This document shows, piece by piece, positions 36,634 through 44,665 of a DNA stretch of 64,000 nucleotides. Where the stretch lies: NCBI RefSeq assembly GCF_000599885.1, contig NZ_JFGT01000002.1, forward strand, positions 434,001 through 498,000. The letters are read 5' to 3'. The translations under genes and the position numbers were made by a program. Positions within the stretch are counted from its first letter, which is position 1. Each line of letters begins with the position of its first letter. The DNA comes from Pantoea sp. IMH (GTDB lineage: Bacteria > Pseudomonadota > Gammaproteobacteria > Enterobacterales > Enterobacteriaceae). The notes beneath the pieces were generated by a model. That model worked only from the letters and a program-made list of their open reading frames with translations. It was not told the origin of the DNA and made no database searches.

Positions 36634-37860
36634 ATGAGCACACAACCTCTCAGCCCCAGCGTCAACCGTACCCGCTGGCTAACCCTGGTCGGGACTATCA
36701 TTACGCAGTTTGCCCTTGGCTCTGTTTATACCTGGAGTCTGTTTAACGGGCAGCTTTCCCATAAGCTGGCGGCCTCGGTGAGCGAGGTTGCGTTTTCGTT
36801 TGGGCTGCTCAGCCTGGGGCTGGCGATTGCCTCTTCGCTGGCGGGCAAACTTCAGGAACGGTTCGGCGTGCGTAATGTGACTATCGGCGCAGGCGTACTG
36901 ATGGCCGTGGGATTTTTCCTCACCGCCCATTCAGAAAACCTGTTTATGCTTTATCTCAGCGCGGGCGTACTGGTTGGGCTGGCGGACGGCGCAGGCTATC
37001 TGATGACGCTTTCCAACTGCGTGAAATGGTTTCCTGAGCGCAAAGGCGTCATTTCCGCCTGCGCGATTGGCGCCTACGGCCTCGGCAGCCTGGGCTTCAA
37101 ATTTATCTGCAGCTACCTGCTTAGCGAGAACAGTCTCGAAACCACCTTTATGATCTGGGGTGGACTGGCAATGATTATGATTATCGCCGGTGCGCTTCTG
37201 ATGAAAGATGCGCCACAGCAGCAGCCAACCCGGACTGATTCAGTTAGCCAGGCCCGCGATTTTTCCCTGACGGAAGCCGTTCGTCTGCCTCAGTACTGGA
37301 TGCTGGCGCTGATGTTTCTGACTGCCTGTATGAGTGGTCTTTACGTGATAGGCGTCGCCAAGGATATCGGGGAAGGCCTGGTGCATCTTTCCGCGCAGAC
37401 CGCCGCGAATGCCGTCACCATTATTGCGATAGCCAATCTCAGCGGCCGCCTTATCCTTGGCGTGCTCTCTGATAAAATCGCCCGCATCCGGGTGATTACG
37501 CTGGCGCAGAGCGTTTCGCTGGTAGGGATGGGCATTCTGCTCTTCACCCAGATGAACGAAACCACTTTCTTTATCTCTATCGCCTGCGTGGCCTTCAGCT
37601 TCGGCGGCACCATCACCGTTTATCCTTCACTGGTCAGCGACTTTTTTGGCCTGAATAACCTGACGAAAAATTACGGCTTGATTTATCTGGGCTTCGGGAT
37701 TGGCAGCGTAATGGGTTCCCTGATCGCTTCACTGTTCGGCGGCTTTACCGTCACATTCAGCCTGATTACCGCCCTGCTGGTCATCTCACTGATTATGTCT
37801 GCCACTATCCGCCTGCCGAATGCGCTGCGGGAAGGTAAAAAAACGCTGCAGCACGCCTGA
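36634..37860 (+). CDS. yhjX: YhjX-like MFS carrier (OFA family)
   Basis: 408 residues, twelve predicted membrane segments. Strong match to E. coli YhjX in TRWLTLVGTIITQFALGSVY, GLADGAGYLMTLSNCVKWFP and NAVTIIAIANLSGRLILGVL. In E. coli yhjX is the main known target of the pyruvate-responsive YpdA/YpdB system. CGGGAG precedes the ATG. Expression is predicted to depend on YpdB encoded at 49805-50536. The transported substrate is not firmly established; small organic acids are the usual OFA family substrates. Confidence 0.92.
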   Translation: MSTQPLSPSVNRTRWLTLVGTIITQFALGSVYTWSLFNGQLSHKLAASVSEVAFSFGLLSLGLAIASSLAGKLQERFGVRNVTIGAGVLMAVGFFLTAHSENLFMLYLSAGVLVGLADGAGYLMTLSNCVKWFPERKGVISACAIGAYGLGSLGFKFICSYLLSENSLETTFMIWGGLAMIMIIAGALLMKDAPQQQPTRTDSVSQARDFSLTEAVRLPQYWMLALMFLTACMSGLYVIGVAKDIGEGLVHLSAQTAANAVTIIAIANLSGRLILGVLSDKIARIRVITLAQSVSLVGMGILLFTQMNETTFFISIACVAFSFGGTITVYPSLVSDFFGLNNLTKNYGLIYLGFGIGSVMGSLIASLFGGFTVTFSLITALLVISLIMSATIRLPNALREGKKTLQHA

Positions 37861-37921
37861 GTTAAGCGGCCAGCCAGAAGGCACATCGACAGCACAATCG
37901 GCGGATCACGCCAGAGTAAAT

Positions 37922-37960
37922 AAATCGTCCCGCAACCTTAATGGCGCGGGACGATTTTTT
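37922..37960. terminator. bidirectional terminator between yhjX and the SMP-30 gene
   Basis: AAATCGTCCCGC and GCGGGACGATTT pair perfectly over 12 bp, with T7 after the stem on the plus strand and A-rich sequence before it. It separates two convergent genes. Confidence 0.9.
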
Positions 37961-38037
37961 TGCGGCCAGGCCACAGGCCTGAGATGTCGTGGCCGGATAG
38001 CATGTGATTATGCCTGGCCGCCGCAGGTCGCTTCTGT

Positions 38038-38940
38038 TTACCGCTGGTTGTGGTCAGCCTTTCTGGCGCTGAAAACAGGCTCAGGCAATCCGGCTACCGC
38101 AACGCGGACCGCAAAAACATCGCCAGACTGAGGGTAGGCCGCCAACTCTTCAGCGCTACGATCCTCACGGGAACTGGTAATGTAGAGCGTTTTGAGATCG
38201 TCGCCGCCGAACGCCACCATGGTGGGCCAGCGAACCGGAAGAGGAATTTCGTCAACGATTTCACCGTTTGAGGGATCAAGGCGGATCACGCGCGAACCGT
38301 CGAACATCGCTGACCAGTAGTATCCCTCACTGTCTACCGCCGCACCGTCCGGCAGGCCACCTTCGGCCTGTACAAAGCGGCGCACCACTTCCCGTTGACC
38401 GATCTCACCGTTGTCGTCGACAGGATAGCGATACAGTACGCCATTCGGCGTGTCAGAGTGATACATCCAGCGGTCATCGGGTGAGAAAGCCAGCCCGTTG
38501 GAGATCATGATGTCCCGTTCCTGCACTGTCAGGTTCAGTGCCGCATCCAGCCTGCATAGCACGGCACCATTACGATCCTGCGGTTCCCAGAGGCTGCCGC
38601 ACCAGAAGCGGCCACGACGATCCACACGCCCATCATTAAACCGGCTGCGGGGCGCATCGCCTGGGTTGGGTGCTATGCGCTGCGCGATCTGGCCTGTGGC
38701 ATCGAGCATACAGACGCCGCTGCGCAATGCCGCCACGAAGCCGCCCTCTTCATTAAGCCCAAAACAGCCTATATGTTCAGCCACCGGCAACACCCGGTGC
38801 TCGCCCGTTTTGGGATCGAAACGATGCAGCGCTGGTGCGAGGATATCAACAAACCAGAGTACCTGTTCGCTGACCGACCAGACCGGGCATTCTCCCAGTT
38901 CCGCCTGGGCAGCCAGAACGTTTTCTACCTGATAGCGCAT
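38038..38940 (-). CDS. SMP-30/gluconolactonase family protein
   Basis: 300 residues, a six-bladed propeller lactonase. Metal-binding and active-site segments are visible: ELGECPVWS (Glu), SRFNDGRVDRRGRFWCGSLW (Asn, Asp), ISNGLAFSPDD (Asn) and GLPDGAAVDSEGYYWSAMF (Asp). It likely opens an aldonolactone in cytosolic sugar-acid catabolism; the actual sugar is unknown. AAGGAG precedes the ATG. An inverted repeat at 38971-39003 lies just upstream. No sugar dehydrogenase or transporter is adjacent. Confidence 0.88.
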   Translation of the reverse strand: MRYQVENVLAAQAELGECPVWSVSEQVLWFVDILAPALHRFDPKTGEHRVLPVAEHIGCFGLNEEGGFVAALRSGVCMLDATGQIAQRIAPNPGDAPRSRFNDGRVDRRGRFWCGSLWEPQDRNGAVLCRLDAALNLTVQERDIMISNGLAFSPDDRWMYHSDTPNGVLYRYPVDDNGEIGQREVVRRFVQAEGGLPDGAAVDSEGYYWSAMFDGSRVIRLDPSNGEIVDEIPLPVRWPTMVAFGGDDLKTLYITSSREDRSAEELAAYPQSGDVFAVRVAVAGLPEPVFSARKADHNQR

Positions 38941-38970
38941 AATATCTCCTTAAATAAAACGTACGCTTAG

Positions 38971-39003
38971 TTTACGACATAATTGCCGTTCTGCCGTCGT
39001 AAA
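38971..39003. promoter_or_regulatory. inverted repeat upstream of the SMP-30 gene
   Basis: TTTACGAC (38971-38978) and GTCGTAAA (38996-39003) form a perfect 8-bp inverted repeat with 17 bases between. It sits about 30-60 bases before the minus-strand start and could be a repressor operator. The rest of 38941-39237 shows nothing definite. Confidence 0.45.
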
Positions 39004-39237
39004 GTGCAAGTGATTCGTATTAGCGTTCGTTGTCCCAACCTCCTCTTTAAGAAGATTCTTCAGGATATAGCTTTTTTTTCATCATTATCTTATTTATGAT
39101 AGCGCCCACGTGCAGTCAGGTTGTGCGTGCAGAATTATTTTGAAATGACTTCGCGAATATCTCTACATAACACGCATTATTCCTCCACTTTTGTTTTGTA
39201 AGGTTGACCCCATTAAGAAAGTGAAGGAGTTGTGGCT

Positions 39238-39393
39238 ATGAAAAAAACCGTAAAATATGTTTCAGTTCTCGGCGTAATGCTGCTACTGAGCGGCTGTATC
39301 GTTCACGATGGTCATCGTGGCAACGGCTACCACGGCGGCGGGCACCACAGCGGACATCATCACGGTGCGGGCTGGCATCACGGGCACCGGTAA
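39238..39393 (+). CDS. small His/Gly-rich lipoprotein
   Basis: 51 residues, ATG preceded by AAGGAG at eight bases. Signal peptide with lipobox LLSGC (Cys20), then a mature peptide of about 31 residues containing roughly eleven His and many Gly (GGGHHSGHHHGAGWHHGHR). The composition suggests metal binding at the cell envelope, but no family was recognised. The region to 39589 has no further gene; a terminator follows at 39590. Confidence 0.75.
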   Translation: MKKTVKYVSVLGVMLLLSGCIVHDGHRGNGYHGGGHHSGHHHGAGWHHGHR

Positions 39394-39589
39394 GAAATTT
39401 ACCCCGATAATATGGGCCGCAACCGGCGAAAGCGTAGGATTTCGGTGAAGCTTAATTTCACGGCTGAAGAATACGTAAAACGCCAGCGTTGTCACCGTTG
39501 AGGGGTAGACAGGAAGCGGACCTAAAGTCAGCTTCTGGCGGGCAAAGCCTGCACACAGCAATATAAAAATAAATAAGCACTACTCTTCA

Positions 39590-39615
39590 GGCGGGATAAC
39601 TCCCGCCTTTTTATT
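39590..39615 (+). terminator. terminator between the two small lipoprotein genes
   Basis: GGCGGGA (39590-39596) and TCCCGCC (39601-39607) pair around ATAAC... bases, followed by TTTTTATTT. It would end transcripts from the His-rich lipoprotein gene; the next gene is convergent and ends at 39617. Confidence 0.8.
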
Positions 39616-39616
39616 T

Positions 39617-39904
39617 CTAGCTTTTAATCGCGTAATTACACTGATACCAGACCTTCATCAACCCGGGCAGCCGGCTTTCATGTGGGCTAATAAGCTCTGC
39701 TTTGTCAAATCCCCGTTCCGCACAGTAGCGCTCCGCCTCATTTTCCATCGCCGTTTTATTTACGGTGTCGGGATTAAAACGATACTGAACGGTATTTACT
39801 GCTGGATCTTCATCCACCTTTTCAAAGGCGCCAGGCTTACCTGACGTGCAACCAGCAATTAATAGTACGGCCAGCGCCATAAGGCCGGTCTTTCTTTTTT
39901 TCAT
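39617..39904 (-). CDS. small lipoprotein of unknown function
   Basis: 95 residues from the ATG at 39904, with GGAGGAG nine bases ahead. Lipobox LLIAGC, then a soluble domain with paired Cys (AERYCAERGFDKAEL; VWYQCNYAIKS). It resembles short enterobacterial envelope lipoproteins; function unknown. Confidence 0.75.
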   Translation of the reverse strand: MKKRKTGLMALAVLLIAGCTSGKPGAFEKVDEDPAVNTVQYRFNPDTVNKTAMENEAERYCAERGFDKAELISPHESRLPGLMKVWYQCNYAIKS

Positions 39905-40060
39905 ATTCAACGTCTCCTCCGGTGCAGGATAATATCAATTCAGGCGCGCCACACTATCGGAAAAAAACGATTTGCACAGACTTTACGTCGTTATTGCATC
40001 TTTTTACCGATTGATTCAATTCAGAATGCCGTCTGGCAATAGCAGAACAGGAGTGCGACT

Positions 40061-40105
40061 ATGCGGTCAGGCAAAGCGATTTGTCTGCACCACACCAGGA
40101 TTTAA
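40061..40105 (+). CDS. possible 14-residue peptide gene or leader
   Basis: ATG with AGGAG seven bases ahead opens a frame MRSGKAICLHHTRI and stop, followed 22 bases later by a strong terminator (40127). Together they look like a compact transcription unit: a microprotein gene or an sRNA with a translated part. No homologue was recognised and no promoter could be defined. The surrounding stretch 39905-40297 contains nothing else I can support. Confidence 0.3.
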   Translation: MRSGKAICLHHTRI

Positions 40106-40126
40106 TTTAAAATAACAATATGTTAT

Positions 40127-40151
40127 GCCCGCGGCGAGCGGGCTTTTTTTT
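40127..40151 (+). terminator. strong rho-independent terminator
   Basis: GCCCGC and GCGGGC (40127-40132 with 40138-40143) around GGCGA, followed by T8. No annotated plus-strand gene precedes it except the 14-codon frame. Confidence 0.85.
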
Positions 40152-40297
40152 GCATTGTGTTGCTGCGACGCGGCGATCATACCCACCTGCTCCGATGAAT
40201 AATTAGCCGGAAGTGCCAGCCCGACGCAGAATGTGCGTCAGGCTTTGCCTGACAGGATCAAGCGGGCGCGATGCTCATCAGCCGCTAAGCTCGCTCA

Positions 40298-40768
40298 TTA
40301 CGCCGTTTTCACCTGCTTTACGTCTCTTACATCCACCAGAACCGGACAGCTGGCCCGTTCAATAACGGCGGCGCTGACCGATCCTTTCAGAAGACGGTTA
40401 AAGGAAGAGAGATGGCGGCGCCCCATCACGATCATTGTCGCGTTTACCTCGTTAGCCTGAGCGACGATCGTTTGCGCAGACTCGCCAGCCACTACGCGGC
40501 CTGTTGCCCGGACGCCATGCGCATGGAGCACCGAGAGAGCCATACGCACTGCGGCCTCTGCCGTGTTCTGCTCATCCAGCGCGGCGCCAAAGTCGCCGGG
40601 ATCCTCCCCCGCCTCGATGATCAACGTACTGCCCGGCCCGGCATAGCTGGCGTCAACGCAGCATAAGACCACCACATCGGCATTCTGCGCCAGAGCCTGC
40701 TCGCTGGCGAGCTGGGTTACCTTACGGGCAATCAGTGAGTTGTCCACCGCCACTAAAAGCGTACTCAT
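40298..40768 (-). CDS. universal stress protein (UspA family)
   Basis: 156 residues. N-terminal TLLVAVDNS and a C-terminal ATP-binding pattern: MGRRHLSSFNRLLKGSVS (G-2x-G/H-9x-G-S type), then ASCPVLVD. It is a cytosolic stress protein. It lies 12 bases after the IclR regulator gene on the same strand and is probably in one operon with it. The second Gly of the usual G-x-x-G is replaced by His, so nucleotide binding may be altered. Confidence 0.88.
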   Translation of the reverse strand: MSTLLVAVDNSLIARKVTQLASEQALAQNADVVVLCCVDASYAGPGSTLIIEAGEDPGDFGAALDEQNTAEAAVRMALSVLHAHGVRATGRVVAGESAQTIVAQANEVNATMIVMGRRHLSSFNRLLKGSVSAAVIERASCPVLVDVRDVKQVKTA

Positions 40769-40780
40769 TTCCCTCTCCTC

Positions 40781-41563
40781 TCAGTCACGAAGGGCCGCCT
40801 TACCAATCTCGTCAACCAGCCCCTCTTTGCATTTCAGAATCGCATCCCGGAAGCGCGCTTCATGCTTCTGAAAACGGGTTGAGGGCACAAGAAGACTGAT
40901 GGAATAACGTCCCAGAATGGTATCAATCGCTACCGCCATGGTAGAGATCCCTTCCAGCGTTTCTCCCCGATCGTATGAAATCCCGGTACGTCTGATCGCC
41001 TTCAGGCTTGCCAGCAGTTCCGGAAATGTTTTGATGGTCAGATCGGTCATCGCTTCATAGGCGTCGCCCACCAGCGCCCTGGCGGCCTCATCGCTGTCCA
41101 GCGCCATCAGCGCTTTACCGCCCGAGGTGCTGTAAAGCGGTAAATTCATGCCGATACGGGGCACCACACGAAGTTCCCGATCGGCAACGACGCAGTGGAC
41201 AATCGCCAGTTGAAGCCCGCTGGCGCGGGCCAGCGATACGGTTTCCCCGGTAGCATCGCACAGGGATTGCAGCCAGGGCTGAGCAATCGCGACCACATCG
41301 GTGTGCACCGTCGCGATCAGACGAAGCAGCGCCGGCCCAAGGCGTACGCCGCCAGCGCCCTGAACCCGCACCAGCTGGACCGAATCCAGCGCGCTAACGA
41401 TACGCTGCACGGTAGAACGCGGTAAGGCAACCGCCTGAGCAATCTCGCCCAGACTCATCCCGTTTGGACATTCGCCAAGCGCATTAAGTATCTTCGCTGC
41501 CCGTGCGATCACCTGGATGCCACCAGAACGTTCATCGTCACGCAGCGCTGAGGGATCGGACAT
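40781..41563 (-). CDS. IclR-family transcriptional regulator
   Basis: 260 residues from MSDPSALRDDERSGG with AAGGAG five bases ahead; the frame to 41695 is too long. An N-terminal winged helix (ILNALGECPNGMSLGEIAQA; LPRSTVQRIVSALDSV) is followed by the IclR effector domain (YSTSGGKALMAL; GISYDRGETLEGISTMAVAI). It is divergent from a DHA2/HlyD efflux pair and upstream of uspA, so it probably controls one or both. The effector molecule is unknown. Confidence 0.9.
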   Translation of the reverse strand: MSDPSALRDDERSGGIQVIARAAKILNALGECPNGMSLGEIAQAVALPRSTVQRIVSALDSVQLVRVQGAGGVRLGPALLRLIATVHTDVVAIAQPWLQSLCDATGETVSLARASGLQLAIVHCVVADRELRVVPRIGMNLPLYSTSGGKALMALDSDEAARALVGDAYEAMTDLTIKTFPELLASLKAIRRTGISYDRGETLEGISTMAVAIDTILGRYSISLLVPSTRFQKHEARFRDAILKCKEGLVDEIGKAALRD

Positions 41564-41670
41564 AGGCGCTCCTTCCTTGTTAGATGCCGCTACTTTAGCA
41601 CTTTTTACCCCGTCTGGCAGGCTGTAGCAGATTGCAATGCGGCCAGCCACAGGGTAGTATTCGCGGCAAA

Positions 41671-41689
41671 TGTACCACAATGCAGTACA
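41671..41689. promoter_or_regulatory. inverted repeat in the iclR / efflux intergenic region
   Basis: TGTAC and GTACA are separated by nine bases, between the divergent starts (41563 and 41731). Its place suits an autoregulatory operator for the IclR protein. The arms are short, so confidence is modest. Confidence 0.35.
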
Positions 41690-41730
41690 GTGCATCGAAT
41701 TAAATACTCTCCCAGTCTGGAACCCCTGCT

Positions 41731-43332
41731 ATGAATGTTCAACCGGCTCCCGCTCCGGTACTCCACCCTTTTACCCTGCGTCTGGCGCTCGGGCTGGTGG
41801 GGGTACTGATTGCGGCGCTGACTTCAGGATTAAACGACCGCGTGACCGATCTTGCTCTGGCGGATGTTCGCGCCGCTATTGGCTTTGATTACGACCAGGC
41901 GAGCTGGATTACCTCGACCTATCAGGCGGCTGAAGTGGCCGCGATGATGCTATCGCCGTGGTTCGCCGTCACTTTTTCATTACGCCGCTTTGCGCTGGTC
42001 GTCGCCTCGGGCTTTGCGCTGATTGGTCTGCTTCAACCTTTCGCGCCCACGCCCGGACTTTTTATTGCTCTGAGAGTGGTACAGGGGCTGTTCGGCGGGG
42101 CGCTGCCGCCGTTGCTGATGACCGTCGCGCTTCGTTTCCTGCCGCCCGGCGTGAAACTTTATGGCCTGGCTACCTATGCGCTTACCGCCACCTTTGGTCC
42201 CAACATGGCCGCTTCGCTGGCGGCCTTCTGGACAGACCTGGTCGGCTGGCAGTTCGTTTTCTGGCAAGTGATTCCACCCTGCCTGCTCGCCATTGGGCTG
42301 ATTAGTTGGGGTATTCCGCAGGATCCAACGCGCTTTGAGCGTTTCCGTCAGATCGATCTTTTCGGCATGCTGACAGGATGTAGCGGTATGGCGCTGCTGA
42401 TACTGGCGCTGACCCAGGGCGAACGGCACGACTGGCTTCAGTCGCCGCTGATCGTCGCCATGCTGCTGTCTGCCGCGGCGCTGCTGATCGTTTTCTTTAT
42501 TAATGAATGGTTCCACCCGCTGCCGCTGTTCAAACTGCAAATGCTGGCGCGGCGGAACCTGCTGCATGGCCTGCTGGTGCTGGCTGGCGTCTTGCTGATC
42601 GGCCTTTCCGGCTCGGCGCTTCCCGCCGCCTGGTTTGGTCAGGTCGAGGGGTTTCGCACCGTCCAGTTTGCACCGCTGGCGCTGGCGATAGGCCTGCCCC
42701 AGCTGATCATCGCGCCTTTTCTCGCCGCGCTGCTTAACCGGCGCTGGATTGATGCCCGCTGGATGCTGACGGTGGGCGCGCTGTTGTTGAGCCTTTCCTG
42801 CCTGCTGGGGATGCAGCTGACCGGCGAGTGGGCCCGCCAGAATTTCTGGCTGATCCAGGCGCTTCAGGCGTGGGGACAGCCAATGATGATCCTGCCTGTG
42901 CTGATGAGTGCAACCAGCGTGGTGCTGCCGCCGGAAGGTCCCTGGGCTTCAGCGATGTTCAATACCGTGCGTGGCTTCTCCAGCGTGGCGGCGGGAACCC
43001 TGGTGGAAAATTTCCTGACGCATCGTGAGCAGTTTCACTCCCATACGCTGGTCGATCAGCTCGGTAACCGGCCATGGTTGATGACAGCGGAAAGCAGTAC
43101 CCAGGCCAGCCCGCTGACGCCGCTGCTACCGGATGGCACGATCAGCTCGGCTGAAAATCTTCATCGCTTCGCCAGCCTGGTAAAAGAGCAGGCGATGATC
43201 CTGAGCATCAGCGACGCTTACATGGCCATTATTGGTTTTGCCCTGCTGGTCATTTTGTTGACCGTCTGGCTACCGAAACGTGTTTATCCACCACAAACGC
43301 TTCTTCAACCCGTTACGCAAGCAACGAGATAA
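41731..43332 (+). CDS. DHA2-type MFS transporter
   Basis: 533 residues with about fourteen membrane segments. The first shows the drug:proton antiporter pattern (FDYDQASWITSTYQAAEVAA resembles the EmrB start of DHA2 proteins), followed by GLFGGALPPLLMTVALRFLP. It pairs with an HlyD-type adaptor that starts 4 bases later, as in EmrAB-like pumps that span the envelope with a TolC channel. Substrate unknown. Confidence 0.87.
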   Translation: MNVQPAPAPVLHPFTLRLALGLVGVLIAALTSGLNDRVTDLALADVRAAIGFDYDQASWITSTYQAAEVAAMMLSPWFAVTFSLRRFALVVASGFALIGLLQPFAPTPGLFIALRVVQGLFGGALPPLLMTVALRFLPPGVKLYGLATYALTATFGPNMAASLAAFWTDLVGWQFVFWQVIPPCLLAIGLISWGIPQDPTRFERFRQIDLFGMLTGCSGMALLILALTQGERHDWLQSPLIVAMLLSAAALLIVFFINEWFHPLPLFKLQMLARRNLLHGLLVLAGVLLIGLSGSALPAAWFGQVEGFRTVQFAPLALAIGLPQLIIAPFLAALLNRRWIDARWMLTVGALLLSLSCLLGMQLTGEWARQNFWLIQALQAWGQPMMILPVLMSATSVVLPPEGPWASAMFNTVRGFSSVAAGTLVENFLTHREQFHSHTLVDQLGNRPWLMTAESSTQASPLTPLLPDGTISSAENLHRFASLVKEQAMILSISDAYMAIIGFALLVILLTVWLPKRVYPPQTLLQPVTQATR

Positions 43333-43336
43333 TAAT

Positions 43337-44359
43337 ATGAGCTTCACACCTGCAAAAAGAACCTTCACGCTGGCTTTACTTTTAGCGATCCTGCTTGGGA
43401 TCGCCTTTATCATCTGGTCAGCGATGATACGTAACCAGGCACGTACCAATGATGCCGTCGTGGCTGCCGACTACACGCTGGTGGCACCAAAAGTGTCCGG
43501 CTATATCAATACCGTCAACGTCGGCGATAATCAGACCGTTAAGGCTGGCGATACGCTGGCAACCATTGACGATCGCGACTATCGCGTGGCGCTGGAAACA
43601 GCCGAGGCGAACCTGCAAATCAGCCAGGCCAAACTCAGCAGCATCCAGGCGCAGCTTGAACAGCAGCAGGCGACTATTGCCCAGAGCGATGCCGCCGTCA
43701 GCGCCAGCGAAGCGACACTGCGCTATGCGGAGCAGAACGCCGGACGTTATCGCCGCCTGCTTAAGTCGGGCACCGCCACCGCCGATGAGCAGCAAAGAAC
43801 CCTGGCGTCGATGCAGGAAGCTGCCGCCCAGTTACGTCAGAATCAGGCGGCCGCGCTGGTTGCCCGCAAAGAGGTTGGGATTCTTCAGGCGAGCCTTAAA
43901 CAGGCCAGAGCGGATATCGCGGCCTCAAGCGCAAGCGTCGATCAGGCGCGCCTGAATCTTTCCTATACCACTATTACCGCACCGATCGACGGTGCAGTTG
44001 GGCAACGCTCGGTGCGCCAGGGCGCCTGGGTTGCCGCCGGAACACGCCTGCTGGCCGTGGTGCCGCTACAGCAAACTTACATCGTTGCGAACTTTCTGGA
44101 GACGCAGCTGGCTCAGGTCAAATCGGGTCAGAAGGTTTCCGTCGAGGTTGATGCGCTGCCGGGTGTAACCCTGCGGGGTCATGTGGACAGTATTGCTCCC
44201 GCCACCGGTTCCACGTTCGCCGCCATCACCGCCGATAACGCAACGGGCAATTACACAAAAGTCACTCAGCGTTTGCCGGTGAAAATTATGCTGGAACCGG
44301 GTCAGCCCGAACTGGCGCGTCTGCGGGTCGGCATGTCTGTGGTACCCACGATTGAATAA
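43337..44359 (+). CDS. HlyD/EmrA-family membrane fusion protein
   Basis: 340 residues from MSFTPAKRTFTLALLLAILL; the upstream ATG frame lies inside the MFS gene. It has one N-terminal membrane anchor, a biotinyl-lipoyl-like segment (VAPKVSGYINTVNVGDNQTV), a long alpha-helical hairpin rich in Gln/Ala (residues ~90-200), and the second lipoyl half and beta barrel (TTITAPIDGAVGQRSVRQGA). It bridges the inner-membrane MFS pump to an outer-membrane channel. The region 44360-44545 holds no gene I can support. Confidence 0.9.
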   Translation: MSFTPAKRTFTLALLLAILLGIAFIIWSAMIRNQARTNDAVVAADYTLVAPKVSGYINTVNVGDNQTVKAGDTLATIDDRDYRVALETAEANLQISQAKLSSIQAQLEQQQATIAQSDAAVSASEATLRYAEQNAGRYRRLLKSGTATADEQQRTLASMQEAAAQLRQNQAAALVARKEVGILQASLKQARADIAASSASVDQARLNLSYTTITAPIDGAVGQRSVRQGAWVAAGTRLLAVVPLQQTYIVANFLETQLAQVKSGQKVSVEVDALPGVTLRGHVDSIAPATGSTFAAITADNATGNYTKVTQRLPVKIMLEPGQPELARLRVGMSVVPTIE

Positions 44360-44545
44360 CGCGGAAATGGCGGCACGACCAGAAGAATCGCCTTTATTTT
44401 AGCGATAATAGCAGGTAAATTAGCGACCGATTCTGCCATGGCGACTCCATGGCCACCTGACCGCAGGAGATCGTGCTTGCGGTTAATCTGTCTGCGTTAC
44501 GCAGCCCTGGCAGGGGCCGGTTGCGTTCGCTCAGGAGCGTTGCTT

Positions 44546-44617
44546 GTGAAATATGCTTTGATGGGAATTTCTTTTATTCTGCTGCTCTGGGCCGGCACCT
44601 TTTATCTGATGCTGTAG
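44546..44617 (+). CDS. ypdK: YpdK, 23-residue membrane peptide
   Basis: GTG start with AGGAG eight bases ahead. The 23-residue product (MKYALMGISFILLLWAGTFY and three more residues) is a single membrane helix that matches E. coli YpdK, including GISF, WAGTF and position next to alaC. Function is unknown; E. coli YpdK is a known expressed microprotein. The gene converges on alaC, with a hairpin between. Confidence 0.85.
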   Translation: MKYALMGISFILLLWAGTFYLML

Positions 44618-44635
44618 AACCAGAGAGCCACTTTC

Positions 44636-44659
44636 AGGGCAGGTCTGGCGACCTGTCCT
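44636..44659. terminator. hairpin between ypdK and alaC
   Basis: AGGGCAGGTC and GACCTGTCCT pair over 10 bp with one G-U. Convergent genes flank it. No strong T run follows on either strand, so termination would be moderate. Confidence 0.5.
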
Positions 44660-44665
44660 GTTAAA

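Noticed and set aside
39283..39561. 92-codon minus-strand frame across the His-rich lipoprotein gene
   Set aside because: Its Val/Ala/Thr-rich end is the complement of the His/Gly repeats, so it is an artefact of that composition.
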